From contig NZ_LN831302.1 of the NCBI RefSeq assembly GCF_001488575.1, positions 1,426,001 to 1,490,000 on the forward strand: 64,000 nt of DNA. Direction: 5' to 3'. The notes under the pieces are model-generated. The model was not told the DNA's origin, did no database searches, and worked only from the letters and a program-made list of their open reading frames with translations. The position numbers were made by a program, and so were the translations under genes. The stretch comes from Halobacterium hubeiense. GTDB lineage: Archaea; Halobacteriota; Halobacteria; Halobacteriales; Halobacteriaceae. Below, one piece after another: positions 1-7,280 of the stretch; positions within the stretch are counted from its first letter, which is position 1; each line of letters opens with the position of its first letter.

Positions 1-1082
1 ACGACCCCGAGTTCGAGTCGCCGCTGTACCCGTGGATGCAGGCGTTCGGCGTCCTCAGCGGCGTCGTGTTGCTCACCCAGATGGGGTGGGTGCCGCTCGT
101 CGGCGCGGTCGTCATCACCGTCGGGAGCGTCGCGTGGTACTTCGTCTACGCTCGCTCGCGCATCCGCCGCGAGGGCGCCGCCACGGACGTCATCCGGCGG
201 CGGCTCGGCCGCGACGTGCTCACGGAGACCGAGGCGTTCGTCGACGGCGAGTTCGCCGACGATGAGACGCCGGAGGTGCTGGTCGCGCTCACCCGGGAAG
301 CCGACACCGAGCGGGAGCGCGCGCTCCTGTCGCTGGCCGCCGACCTCGTCCGGCCGGAGGGCGGCCGCGTCGTCGTCGTTCGCTTCGACGAGGTGCCCGA
401 CCAGGCGCCGCTGGACCACGCCGCGGAACTGCAGTCGCCCGCAGACGTCCGCTTCGAGGAGCAGACCGGCGACCTCGCCGACGAGTTCGACGTCGACGTC
501 GAGTACGGCGAAATCGTCAGCCACGACACCAAACACGCCATCGTGAACTACGCCGAGCACCGCGGCGTCGAGGCCATCGTCGCCGAGCACGAGCGCCTCC
601 GCCTGCGGTCGCGGCTGCTCGGCGACCCCATCGACTGGGTCGTCCGCCACGCCCACTGCGACGTGTTGCTCGTGGAGAACCGCGGCTACGACGACCCCCA
701 GCACGTCGTCCTCGAAGGGGACGGCGGGCCGTTCGACCCGGCTTCGGTCGTCGTCGCCGACGCGATTGCGGGCGAAACCGGCGGCCACGTCACGCTCCGC
801 TCCCCGCTGGGCGACGACCTGCCGGAGACGCGCACCGAGACGATTCGAGCCTACCAGAGCGAACTCGCGGGGCTGCTGTCCGCGCCGGTCCGAACGCGCG
901 ACCGGTCGGCCGACGGCACCGACCCCGACGTCGTGATTCGGACGGGCGTACAGAGCCGCGTCCGCGGCGGGCGCGGCGACTACTCGCCGAGCGCCGCCGA
1001 CTCCACCGAGGTCACGGTCTATCCCCGGGAGTCGCGACGGCCGGGGTTCGCGCGCCGGGTCGTCGAACGCCTCGTGTTCTGA
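1..1082 (+). CDS. APC-type permease C-terminus with two UspA-like domains (5' partial)
   Basis: The frame is open from base 3, so the gene starts before the window. The first visible residues finish a transporter: a Pro/Trp-containing loop, then a hydrophobic helix (VVLLTQMGW through VVITVGSVAWYF) and a basic cytoplasmic exit (RSRIRRE). After it come two universal-stress-protein-like domains. The first runs from PEVLVALTR to HCDVLLVENRG; the second, more degenerate, runs from HVVLEGDGG to EVTVYPRES. Haloarchaeal amino-acid permeases of the APC superfamily often carry such cytoplasmic Usp domains, which are thought to sense nucleotides or regulate transport. The substrate cannot be read from this fragment. 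The permease assignment is inference from architecture; the Usp domains are clearer. Confidence 0.75.
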   Translation, partial: DPEFESPLYPWMQAFGVLSGVVLLTQMGWVPLVGAVVITVGSVAWYFVYARSRIRREGAATDVIRRRLGRDVLTETEAFVDGEFADDETPEVLVALTREADTERERALLSLAADLVRPEGGRVVVVRFDEVPDQAPLDHAAELQSPADVRFEEQTGDLADEFDVDVEYGEIVSHDTKHAIVNYAEHRGVEAIVAEHERLRLRSRLLGDPIDWVVRHAHCDVLLVENRGYDDPQHVVLEGDGGPFDPASVVVADAIAGETGGHVTLRSPLGDDLPETRTETIRAYQSELAGLLSAPVRTRDRSADGTDPDVVIRTGVQSRVRGGRGDYSPSAADSTEVTVYPRESRRPGFARRVVERLVF

Positions 1083-1095
1083 CCGGCGCCGACAC

Positions 1096-1104
1096 GCTTT
1101 TTCC
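1096..1104 (+). promoter_or_regulatory. TATA-like box for the surE leader transcript
   Basis: The T-rich core GCTTTTTCC is centred about 28 bases before the ATG at 1128, the usual haloarchaeal spacing for a leaderless transcript. It therefore points to 1128, not to the surE start at 1157, as the likely 5' end. Confidence 0.45.
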
Positions 1105-1127
1105 CCGGCGGGGTGACTCCCCGCGTA

Positions 1128-1160
1128 ATGACAGACGCGCTGGGGGCCGCGTGGCGATGA
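1128..1160 (+). CDS. 10-codon leader ORF overlapping the surE start
   Basis: ATG at 1128 opens the peptide MTDALGAAWR and stops with TGA at 1158-1160. That stop overlaps the surE ATG (1157-1159) in an ATGA arrangement. A TATA-like box sits about 28 bases before 1128, so a leaderless transcript would begin with this mini-ORF. Translation of surE could then depend on termination and restart. This is inference from geometry; the peptide is too short to carry homology. Confidence 0.4.
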   Translation: MTDALGAAWR

Positions 1161-1933
1161 GCGAGGAACCCGAGATTCTGGTCACCAACGACGACGGCAT
1201 CGACGCGCCGGGGATTCGAGCGCTCGCGGAGGGCCTCGACGACGTCGGGAACGTGACGGTGGTCGCGCCGACGACGGACAAGAGCGCGACCGGCCGCGCG
1301 ATGTCCCGCGAGGTCACCGTCGAGGAGCACGAACTCGGGTACGCCATCGACGGGACGCCGACCGACTGCGTGGTCGCGGGGCTGGAAGCGCTCGGCCCGT
1401 ACCCGGACGTGGTGGTCGCGGGCGTCAACGAGGGCGCGAACCTCGGGATGTACGTGCTCGGGCGGTCGGGCACCGTCAGCGCGGCCGTCGAGGCCGCGTT
1501 TTTCGGCGTGCCCGCAATCGCGTCGTCGCTGTTCCTCACCGAGGCGGACTTCGGCGAGCCGACGGAGCCGTCGGACTACGAGGCCGCCGTCGAGGCGACC
1601 ACGTACCTCGTCGAGCACGCCCTCGACGCCGGCGTCTTCGAGCACGCCGACTACCTGAACGTGAACGCGCCCCACCCGGGCGCGGACGCGTCCGGCGAGA
1701 TGGTCGTCACCCGCCCCTCCCACGGCTACGACATGACCGCCGACCGCGACGGCGGCACCATCACGCTCCACGACCGGATGTGGGACCGGATGGACGAGGG
1801 CGACATCCCCGACCCGCCGGGGACCGACCGCCGCGCGGTCGTCGACGGCCACGTCTCCGTCTCGCCGCTCACCGCGCCCCACACCACCGAGCACCACGAG
1901 GCGCTGGACGCGCTCGCGGAGACCTACGACTAA
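1157..1933 (+). CDS. surE: 5'/3'-nucleotidase SurE
   Basis: SurE is a metal-dependent phosphatase that removes phosphate from nucleoside monophosphates. The N-terminal motif ILVTNDDGIDAPGI contains the Asp-Asp metal ligands. Further family motifs follow: VVAPTTDKSATGRAMS, GTPTDCV, and the metal-binding Asn region VVAGVNEGANLG. The product of about 258 residues has the usual family length. ATG 1157 is chosen because it gives the family-like N-terminus and overlaps the leader stop; GTG 1151 in the same frame is the alternative. The gene lies downstream of the permease gene on the same strand with its own promoter signal. Confidence 0.95.
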   Translation: MSEEPEILVTNDDGIDAPGIRALAEGLDDVGNVTVVAPTTDKSATGRAMSREVTVEEHELGYAIDGTPTDCVVAGLEALGPYPDVVVAGVNEGANLGMYVLGRSGTVSAAVEAAFFGVPAIASSLFLTEADFGEPTEPSDYEAAVEATTYLVEHALDAGVFEHADYLNVNAPHPGADASGEMVVTRPSHGYDMTADRDGGTITLHDRMWDRMDEGDIPDPPGTDRRAVVDGHVSVSPLTAPHTTEHHEALDALAETYD

Positions 1934-1992
1934 CCTTCCTCATTAACCCTCGCAGCCAGCTATTTACGCCGCGGGTGTGAATCACACGCTCG

Positions 1993-2559
1993 ATGTCGTC
2001 GCCGCCAGACGCGCTCCTGCCGCGCGTCACGGGACTGGCCCGCCGGCTCGTCGCCCGGTTCCGGCCCGAGCGCATCACGCTCACGCCGCCGCCGACGACG
2101 TTCACGGACGGCGAGGACCGCGAGGTTCGCGTGCGCGCCTACGACGAGCGGGACTTCGAGTCGCTGGTCGGGATGTACGACGACTTCGACCCCAGCCAGC
2201 GCGCGCAGGGGACGCCGCCGCTCGCCGAGGACGCCATCAGAGACTGGCTTGACGGCGTCCTCGACGGCCCGAACGTCGTCGCAGTCGCGGACGGCGAGGT
2301 CGTCGGACACGTGATGTTCGTCCCGGACGGCACCGGCCGCCACGAACTCGCCGTCTTCGTCCACCAGGACTACCAGCGCGCGGGCATCGGCACGCACCTC
2401 CTCGCGGTCGGCCTCGAACACGCCCGCCGCGAGGGCGTCGAGTACGTCTGGCTCTCCGTCGAGTCGTGGAAGCGCGACGCCCAGCGGCTCTACCAGCGCG
2501 CCGGCTTCTCGACGGTGAACCCGATGGGCGCCGCCCACCGCATGTCGCGGTACCTCTGA
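1993..2559 (+). CDS. GNAT-family N-acetyltransferase
   Basis: Predicted acyl-CoA-dependent acetyltransferase of 188 residues. The N-terminal 45 residues are basic and hydrophobic and probably an extension. The GNAT fold follows: beta strand VRVRAYDERDFESLV, substrate region, strand VVAVADGEVVGHVMFV, and the acetyl-CoA loop VHQDYQRAGIGTHLL (the Q/RxxGxG/A motif). The C-terminal YQRAGF is the usual motif B end. A TATA-like box (GCTATTTACG, 1958-1967) lies about 28 bases before the ATG. The acceptor substrate is unknown. Confidence 0.85.
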   Translation: MSSPPDALLPRVTGLARRLVARFRPERITLTPPPTTFTDGEDREVRVRAYDERDFESLVGMYDDFDPSQRAQGTPPLAEDAIRDWLDGVLDGPNVVAVADGEVVGHVMFVPDGTGRHELAVFVHQDYQRAGIGTHLLAVGLEHARREGVEYVWLSVESWKRDAQRLYQRAGFSTVNPMGAAHRMSRYL

Positions 2560-2621
2560 GCGGTCGCCGTACTCGCGTCCCGCCAGCTAGCATTTATGTG
2601 GACGTGAACGAGTCACTCGGT

Positions 2622-2858
2622 ATGGACGACGTCGACTTCGACGAACTCGTCTCGTCGCTGACGCCGCGCGAGGAGAACAGCGCGCTCAAGTCCTACCAGA
2701 ACACCGTCTCCGTCTCCTGTCCCGCCTGCGGCGACCCCTTCGACGACCTCGTCGTCTGCAAGGACAACCCCACGAGCCTGAACCTCTCGCGGCAACTGGA
2801 CCTCTGTGTCGGCGTCGACGACGGCCGCGCCGTCATCTTCACGCACAAGCCCCAGTAG
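2622..2858 (+). CDS. Small four-cysteine haloarchaeal protein
   Basis: A 78-residue acidic protein beginning MDDVDFDELV. It carries one CPAC pair (about residues 30-33) and two later single cysteines (VVCKD, DLCVG), enough to bind one zinc ion. The start is supported by a TATA-like box (GCATTTATG, about 2590-2598) 27 bases upstream; the frame also reads further upstream but that part overlaps the acetyltransferase. It resembles small haloarchaeal zinc proteins of unknown function (possibly the family I recall as DUF7385). No catalytic motif is visible. Confidence 0.75.
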   Translation: MDDVDFDELVSSLTPREENSALKSYQNTVSVSCPACGDPFDDLVVCKDNPTSLNLSRQLDLCVGVDDGRAVIFTHKPQ

Positions 2859-2876
2859 TCGCGAGCGCCGCCGCGC

Positions 2877-3518
2877 TCACCGCGCCTCGACGCTCACCGA
2901 GAGGTCGTCGACGTAGTGAGTCGCGTCGGCCTCCCAGATGACCGCCGTGCCGACCGCGAGGTACAGCGTGTCCGTGGACAGCTCCGGCGTGGTCCACTCG
3001 AAGTCGTACTCGTGCCAGCCGTCCGCCAGCCACAGCGGCTCCCGGAGGCCGCCGTACGGCGTCTCGCCCAACTCCGAGGTGTTGACGCCCGGCTGCGGGA
3101 AGTCCGCCTCGGCCGCGGGCGGCTCCGGGCCGAGGCGCATCACGGCGTCCCGAATCGTGTTGAACGACTCCGACTCGCTCCAGAACTGCCCCTCCACTTG
3201 GACCTCGTACGCCCGCCCGGACTCGACGGACACCGGGTGGACGGCCCACGTCACGCCGTCGTCGTAGCTCCCCTCGTTCCACACCCGCAAGGACTGGTCG
3301 CCGGCCGCCGCCTGCGCGTCCGAGACGCCGACCTCCCACTCGAACTCCGCGAGGTCCACCTCCGGGCCGATGGCCGCGTCCGCCTCCCAGTCGCCGAGAC
3401 CGTCCTCGAAGCTCTCGGCGAACGCCGCGTCGTCATCGTCGCCACCCGGCACGACACAGCCCGCGAGGCCAGCGATTCCAGCGGCTGCGCCCGCCCGGAG
3501 CACGTCTCGGCGATTCAT
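2877..3518 (-). CDS. Tat-exported lipoprotein, beta-sandwich-like
   Basis: The N-terminus MNRRDVLRAGAAAGIAGLAGC has a twin-arginine motif, a short hydrophobic core and a lipobox ending in Cys, so the product is probably Tat-exported and lipid-anchored outside the cell. The mature part is acidic, with Trp/Tyr-rich strands (SFEDGLGDWE, DQSLRVWNEG, WHEYDFEW, DTLYLAVG) reminiscent of carbohydrate-binding-module or CARDB-like folds. Start 3518 is preferred over an upstream in-frame ATG because it puts RR next to the N-terminus and lies 27 bases after a TATA-like box (about 3541-3549). Ligand unknown. Confidence 0.8.
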   Translation of the reverse strand: MNRRDVLRAGAAAGIAGLAGCVVPGGDDDDAAFAESFEDGLGDWEADAAIGPEVDLAEFEWEVGVSDAQAAAGDQSLRVWNEGSYDDGVTWAVHPVSVESGRAYEVQVEGQFWSESESFNTIRDAVMRLGPEPPAAEADFPQPGVNTSELGETPYGGLREPLWLADGWHEYDFEWTTPELSTDTLYLAVGTAVIWEADATHYVDDLSVSVEAR

Positions 3519-3561
3519 GGCGGAGGCTACTGCGGCCGACGCCATAACCGCTCGGGCGGCG

Positions 3562-4041
3562 TCACTCCCCCTCCCAGTAGTCCACGTCGTCGTCGATGCG
3601 GTAGTAGCCGTCCAGCGAGCGCACGCCCCGGCCGCCCGGCGCCGCGCCGACGAACACGCCGAACTTCTCGGAGTCCGGGTAGACGGTCACCTCGGGCTCG
3701 TTCATCGTGGAGACGACGAGGTACCGCAGCGGTCCCTCGGAGTCGTTGACGACCCTGTGCCCACCGGACTCGCCGGCGGGGAGCGCGACGTAGTCGCCCG
3801 CCCTGAGCGACCGCGCCTCGCCCGCGAGCCGCACCATCCCGCTCCCCGAGAGCACGTACAGCGCCTCCTCGTTGGCGGTGTGGTAGTGGTACGGCCACGA
3901 CGCCTCGCCCGCCGGGAGTTCGTAGAGGCTGCAGCCGAGGTCCTCGCTGCCCGCCGCCTCCCCCAACTGCTTGCGCCGCACCCGCATCTCGCCGTCGTCG
4001 ACGTCCGTCCAGTCGAGGTCGTCCTCGTTCACGAGTGGCAT
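3562..4041 (-). CDS. Cupin-domain protein
   Basis: A single-domain cupin of about 159 residues. Motif 1 reads WPYHYHTANEEALYVLSGSG with two His and a Glu as likely metal ligands; motif 2 ends GGHRVVNDS with the third His. The N-terminal MPLVNEDDLDW and the C-terminal YYRIDDDVDYWEGE are typical of haloarchaeal and bacterial cupins of unknown substrate, some related to phosphomannose-isomerase-type sugar enzymes. Start 4041 is chosen for its match to the usual N-terminus; an in-frame ATG at 4083 would add 14 residues. It follows the DUF47 gene on the same strand and could share its transcript. Confidence 0.85.
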   Translation of the reverse strand: MPLVNEDDLDWTDVDDGEMRVRRKQLGEAAGSEDLGCSLYELPAGEASWPYHYHTANEEALYVLSGSGMVRLAGEARSLRAGDYVALPAGESGGHRVVNDSEGPLRYLVVSTMNEPEVTVYPDSEKFGVFVGAAPGGRGVRSLDGYYRIDDDVDYWEGE

Positions 4042-4095
4042 GCCTGGCGCTACGGCGCGCTCCGCGTAGTTCCTTCGGCCCAACGGATGCGCCGC

Positions 4096-4806
4096 TCACT
4101 GCTGCTGTGGCTCGGCCGTGATCCACTGCTCGCTGCTGGAGAGCAACACGAGCTGGTCGGTCACGTCCTCCATCGCGTCCACGAGCCGGTCGAACAGGCA
4201 CGCGAACTCCCGGTACACCATCGGCTGATCGACGGTCTCGTCCGCGAACACGTCCGCCACGACGGCGTTGCGGACGTCGTCGCAGTCGCTCTCGGCGGCG
4301 CGAACCGTCGCCACGTGCTCGGCTATCGACCCCGTCTCCGTCGAGGAGGTCAGCAGGCGGACGAACTCGCGGACGGCGTCGTGGAGCGCGCCCATCGCCT
4401 CGGTCACGCGGCTGACCATCTCCCGGTACCGCCGGAAGCACGAGCGCCGCCGCGCCGGGGTAACCGTCACGAGCGCTTCGGCGATCTCCTCGGCGGCGTT
4501 CGGAATCTCGTCGAGCAACTGGTAGAGCCGCACCACCTGCTCGGCGTTGAGGTGCATCCGGGAGTTGCGGATGCCGAACTCCCGGACTGTCGTGTTCGTG
4601 ACGAGCGCGCTGATGCGCCGGCTCCGCCCGTCGCACTCGCTCTCGCGGGCTCGAATCTCCTCGACGAGCTGTCGGGCCGCGTCCCCCGCGGTGTACTCCT
4701 CGACGAGTTCCGCCAGCAGGTCCACGCACTCGCTGATGGTTTCGAGGTACGCGTCGGTCTGCTCGACGACCCGCCTTGAGAACTCCGGCGTGCCCTTGGA
4801 TGACAT
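4096..4806 (-). CDS. DUF47/PhoU-like protein
   Basis: A 236-residue all-helical protein of the DUF47 type, related to PhoU. Family members usually pair with PiT-type phosphate transporters or regulate phosphate uptake. Visible features are long amphipathic helices with regular Glu/Arg spacing (TDAYLETISECVDLLAELVEEY, RYREMVSRVTEAMGALHDAVREF) and a C-terminal helix (FDRLVDAMEDVTDQLVLLSS). No transporter gene adjoins it here, so a phosphate role is inference from the family. A CTCTTTGCG element lies about 28 bases before the start. Confidence 0.75.
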   Translation of the reverse strand: MSSKGTPEFSRRVVEQTDAYLETISECVDLLAELVEEYTAGDAARQLVEEIRARESECDGRSRRISALVTNTTVREFGIRNSRMHLNAEQVVRLYQLLDEIPNAAEEIAEALVTVTPARRRSCFRRYREMVSRVTEAMGALHDAVREFVRLLTSSTETGSIAEHVATVRAAESDCDDVRNAVVADVFADETVDQPMVYREFACLFDRLVDAMEDVTDQLVLLSSSEQWITAEPQQQ

Positions 4807-4982
4807 CAGTTCGAAGTCGGCGCCGGCAGTCGCAAAGAGGTTGATATGAGGGCTCCGTACCCCAACGTGGCCGACTATAGCTCGGCGCGGCCGTTCGGTC
4901 GGCGGTTCCCGCGCCGTCCGACCGCGTTCACGGAATCCACTACAGGAAGTAGCTTTTCACCTATCCGCGGCTGTGGTACGAC

Positions 4983-5201
4983 ATGGTGATGTCCCTCCGA
5001 GGATTCGGCGCAGCCCTCGTCGTCGGTGTCGCTGTCCTCTGTATCGGGGTGATTTCGCTGGGCTTCATCGTTCCCCAGCGGCTCTTCGAGAGCACTGTAG
5101 GACTCGTCGCCTTCTTCGCCGCCGTCCTCCTGATGGTCGTCTGCGCAGTCGTTGCGAACTACTACGACCTCAGAGCAGTCCTCCACGACGAGTTCGGCTA
5201 A
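4983..5201 (+). CDS. Small two-helix membrane protein
   Basis: A 72-residue protein with two predicted membrane helices, roughly residues 8-30 (AALVVGVAVLCIGVISLGFI) and 38-60 (TVGLVAFFAAVLLMVVCAVV), and a short acidic tail. No family is recognised. A TATA-like stretch (AGCTTTTCACC) lies about 30 bases upstream. Its stop overlaps the stop of the small gene on the opposite strand by 4 bases. The second Met (4989) is an alternative start. Confidence 0.6.
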   Translation: MVMSLRGFGAALVVGVAVLCIGVISLGFIVPQRLFESTVGLVAFFAAVLLMVVCAVVANYYDLRAVLHDEFG

Positions 5202-5350
5202 TCGCGCGCTGGCCGCTCGTGAACCGTGGTGACAGAATCGACGTCAACTTCGGACAGCCGACCGGAGAGCAGGTCACCGAGCTTCGCATCCTTCTCAGTG
5301 TCGTCGTCGTCGGATGGCCCGGAACTCGGGACTCTCGCTTTGCTACCCAT
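5198..5350 (-). CDS. Small acidic protein, 50 residues
   Basis: ATG at 5350 opens a 50-codon frame beginning MGSKARVPSSGPSDDDD and ending HERPARD. A clear TATA-like box (CTTTTACGCG, 5373-5382) lies 27 bases upstream, exactly where it would drive a leaderless transcript. The stop overlaps the convergent membrane-protein gene by 4 bases. The composition (Asp/Ser-rich start, helical centre KLGDLLSGRLSEVDVDS) is typical of real haloarchaeal proteins. No family or function is recognised. Confidence 0.6.
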   Translation of the reverse strand: MGSKARVPSSGPSDDDDTEKDAKLGDLLSGRLSEVDVDSVTTVHERPARD

Positions 5351-5372
5351 GGTCGAGAATTGCGCGTCTTCG

Positions 5373-5382
5373 CGTAAAAGGT
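5373..5382 (-). promoter_or_regulatory. TATA-like box of the 50-residue gene
   Basis: On the minus strand the bases read CTTTTACGCG, centred 27 bases before ATG 5350. It is the main support for that small gene. Confidence 0.5.
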
Positions 5383-5411
5383 TTGTTCGCCGACCGAGCC
5401 GAAAGCGCCGT

Positions 5412-5678
5412 CTACCGATTCTCGCGCTGTTCGACCTTGTTCAGTTCGATGAGTAGCCGGAAGATGGCCTTCACGAGGTTCGGGTCCACGTCGAAGGCCT
5501 CCGCGTTCTGGCCGGCGCGGTCCATCACCGCCTGCTCTTGGCCCTCGTCGGTCGTCGCCATCCCGCGCTCGTCTTTGACCTCCGCGATGGTCTCGGCGAC
5601 GTACGTGCGCCGCGCGATGAGGTCGACGATTTCGCGGTCGATGGACTCGATTTCCTCGCGCAGTTCCTCCAAGCTCAT
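5412..5678 (-). CDS. Chorismate mutase (AroQ class)
   Basis: Converts chorismate to prephenate on the route to Phe and Tyr. The 88-residue product is the usual length for a free-standing AroQ domain, all helical, with the motif LREEIESIDREIVDLIARRTYVAETIAEVK (helix 1 with the active-site Arg and Lys) and a conserved C-terminal helix LVKAIFRLLIELNKVEQ. ATG 5678 is chosen because it overlaps the shikimate kinase stop as ATGA, giving translational coupling; an in-frame ATG at 5741 would lie deep inside the upstream gene. The pair forms an aromatic-amino-acid operon. Confidence 0.93.
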   Translation of the reverse strand: MSLEELREEIESIDREIVDLIARRTYVAETIAEVKDERGMATTDEGQEQAVMDRAGQNAEAFDVDPNLVKAIFRLLIELNKVEQRENR

Positions 5679-6529
5679 GTCGTCCGGGCCCCGTCCAGCT
5701 GCGTCGTCGTCAGCCGGACTGTCCCCGGGTTCTCGTCCCATAGTGATTTCACCTCCTGTAGTGCGTCTTCCTCGCCGACCGCGACGTAGCTCGGGCCGGT
5801 ACCCGAGAGGGACGCCCCGTCGGCGTGCGGGAGGGCGTCCACGATTGGCTCGGTCGGGTGGCCGAGCGCCGCTGCGAACGCCAGCCCGTTGACCGTCATC
5901 GCGGTGCCGTACTCGCCGTCGGCCGCGAGGTCGGCGACGTGGTCGGCCATCGGCGCGACCCGCTGGCAGCGCTCGACGTCCGCGTCCGCGGAGAACGACT
6001 GCTCGGGCGGCGTCCACACGAGCGCCGCCCACTCGACTTCGTCGCGGAACAGCAGGTCGTCCTCGCGGTTGTCCGTCATCGTGAGCCCGCCGAGCATGCT
6101 CGCCGACGCGTCGTCGAACGCGCCCGTGACGGTGACGCCCACCTCGCGAGCGGCCTCGACGCCGAGACGCGCCGCGTCCTCGCGGGCGACCGACTCGGCT
6201 TCGCCGAGCGCGTCCAGCGTCGCCAGCACGGTCGCGTTCGCGGCCGCGCTCGAACTCTTCAGGCCGGACGCCAGCGGCACCTCGCTGTCCGTGTGGACGG
6301 TGCCGCCCTCGCCGTGCCCGTACTCGTCGGTCACCAGCGACACGCACCGCTCCACGAGCGCGGTGTCGGCGTCCGGGTGGTCGGCGACGCTGCCGGTGAC
6401 GCCGTCGGCAGCCGCGTCCAGCGACACCTCCGCTGTCACGTCGAAGTCGAGCGCGAACGCCGACCCGATGCCCGTCGCGAGCGCGTTCAACACAGTGCCC
6501 GCGGCTGGCGCTGCTGCACGGCCGTCCAT
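5675..6529 (-). CDS. aroK: Archaeal shikimate kinase (GHMP family)
   Basis: Phosphorylates shikimate with ATP. It is the archaeal, non-orthologous GHMP-superfamily form rather than the bacterial P-loop kinase. The GHMP ATP-binding motif is visible as PLASGLKSSSAAANA (about residues 85-99), and the C-terminal glycine-rich motif is ASLSGTGPSYVAVG. Length (284 residues) matches the archaeal family. Start 6529 lies about 26 bases after a TATA-like element (GTAAATACC on the minus strand) and gives the family-like N-terminus MDGRAAAPAAGTVLNALATG. It is followed by chorismate mutase in an overlapping operon. Confidence 0.95.
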   Translation of the reverse strand: MDGRAAAPAAGTVLNALATGIGSAFALDFDVTAEVSLDAAADGVTGSVADHPDADTALVERCVSLVTDEYGHGEGGTVHTDSEVPLASGLKSSSAAANATVLATLDALGEAESVAREDAARLGVEAAREVGVTVTGAFDDASASMLGGLTMTDNREDDLLFRDEVEWAALVWTPPEQSFSADADVERCQRVAPMADHVADLAADGEYGTAMTVNGLAFAAALGHPTEPIVDALPHADGASLSGTGPSYVAVGEEDALQEVKSLWDENPGTVRLTTTQLDGARTT

Positions 6530-6581
6530 GTGTTGACCTGCCACGGCCGGTATTTACGACTGGCGCTTCGGGCAAGGAGAG

Positions 6582-6789
6582 CGTGGGCGAGCGAAGCGAG
6601 CCCACGTTATGGCGAGCGGCGACCGAAGGGAGCCGCGAGCAGCGTGGCCGAACGTAGTGAGGCCACGTTACGGCGAACGGCGAGCACCGCGAGCCGCGAG
6701 CAGCGTGCTCGACCAACGGGAGAGCACGTCGAAGCGAACGCGGAGCGTAGCGATGCGTGAGCAGCGTGCCCGAGCGAAGCGAGGCCACG
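6582..6789. repeat. Array of seven covarying hairpins, 61-base period
   Basis: The 301-base gap between aroK and the next gene is filled by seven inverted repeats: 6582-6606, 6616-6636, 6643-6667, 6678-6696, 6704-6728, 6738-6758 and 6765-6789. Each has a stem of 4-7 pairs around an 11-base apex that begins GA and ends GA. Apex centres alternate 32 and 29 bases apart, so two hairpins make a 61-base unit. Odd members share CGTG...CACG outer stems with different inner pairs; even members have shorter GC stems. Stem changes are compensated on the other arm, and apex positions 3 and 9 covary as well. No coding function is seen. It is not a CRISPR array: there are no identical repeats separated by unique spacers. 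Confidence 0.85.
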
Positions 6790-6830
6790 CAAACGGCGGG
6801 CTTTTCCACGCCCACCCGCAAGCCACAGCT

Positions 6831-7268
6831 ATGAGCGCCCGCAACGACATCGCGCCGAGCACGCTCGGCGTCGAACTCGAAGAGGAGGGCGTCTACGTCG
6901 AGTACACGGACGGCCGCCGCACGTTCTACAACGGCGTCCCGGAGAAGGTCCACGGGACGGTGCGGTGCCGGCCGGGCAAGGACGTCCACGTCCTCGTCAC
7001 GGACCCGACGGAGACGGAGGGCGTCCTGGTCTACGTGAACGACCGCAAGACCCACGACGAGATTCTCGAATCGACGGGCGTCGGCCGCGTCCTGCTCGAC
7101 CCCGGCGAGGAAGAGGAGCTGTTCCCGGGCGTGACCGTGCGCGCGGACGGCTACGCGACGGAGGTCGAAGCCGACCCCGAGGAGGCCCGGGGTCGCGTGT
7201 TCGTCTTCGAGGAGGACGAACTCGGCGAGCGCTCGTTCGAGCTGTTCGCACCGGAGTCGGAGGAGTAG
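6831..7268 (+). CDS. DUF5796-type haloarchaeal protein
   Basis: A 145-residue acidic protein of unknown function, conserved across haloarchaea (probably the DUF5796 family). Recognisable stretches are GVYVEYTDGRRTFYNGVPEK, CRPGKDVHVLVTDPTETEGV, VYVNDRKTHDEILESTGVG and GEEEELFPGVTVRADGY, suggesting a beta-rich domain. The start is ATG 6831, 27 bases after a TATA-like box (GCTTTTCCAC). The frame is open further upstream through the hairpin array, but that part has no protein-like character. No catalytic residues can be named. Confidence 0.85.
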   Translation: MSARNDIAPSTLGVELEEEGVYVEYTDGRRTFYNGVPEKVHGTVRCRPGKDVHVLVTDPTETEGVLVYVNDRKTHDEILESTGVGRVLLDPGEEEELFPGVTVRADGYATEVEADPEEARGRVFVFEEDELGERSFELFAPESEE

Positions 7269-7280
7269 CGCCGGCGTCCG

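Noticed and set aside
5679-5741. Longer start for chorismate mutase at ATG 5741
   Set aside because: The extra 21 residues would overlap shikimate kinase by 67 bases; ATG 5678 gives the usual ATGA overlap and the family N-terminus.
6582-6789. CRISPR array
   Set aside because: Units covary instead of being identical, there are no unique spacers of constant length, and no cas genes are near.
6609-6830. Upstream extension of the DUF5796 frame through the hairpin array
   Set aside because: The extension encodes repetitive basic text from the repeats, and the promoter fits ATG 6831.
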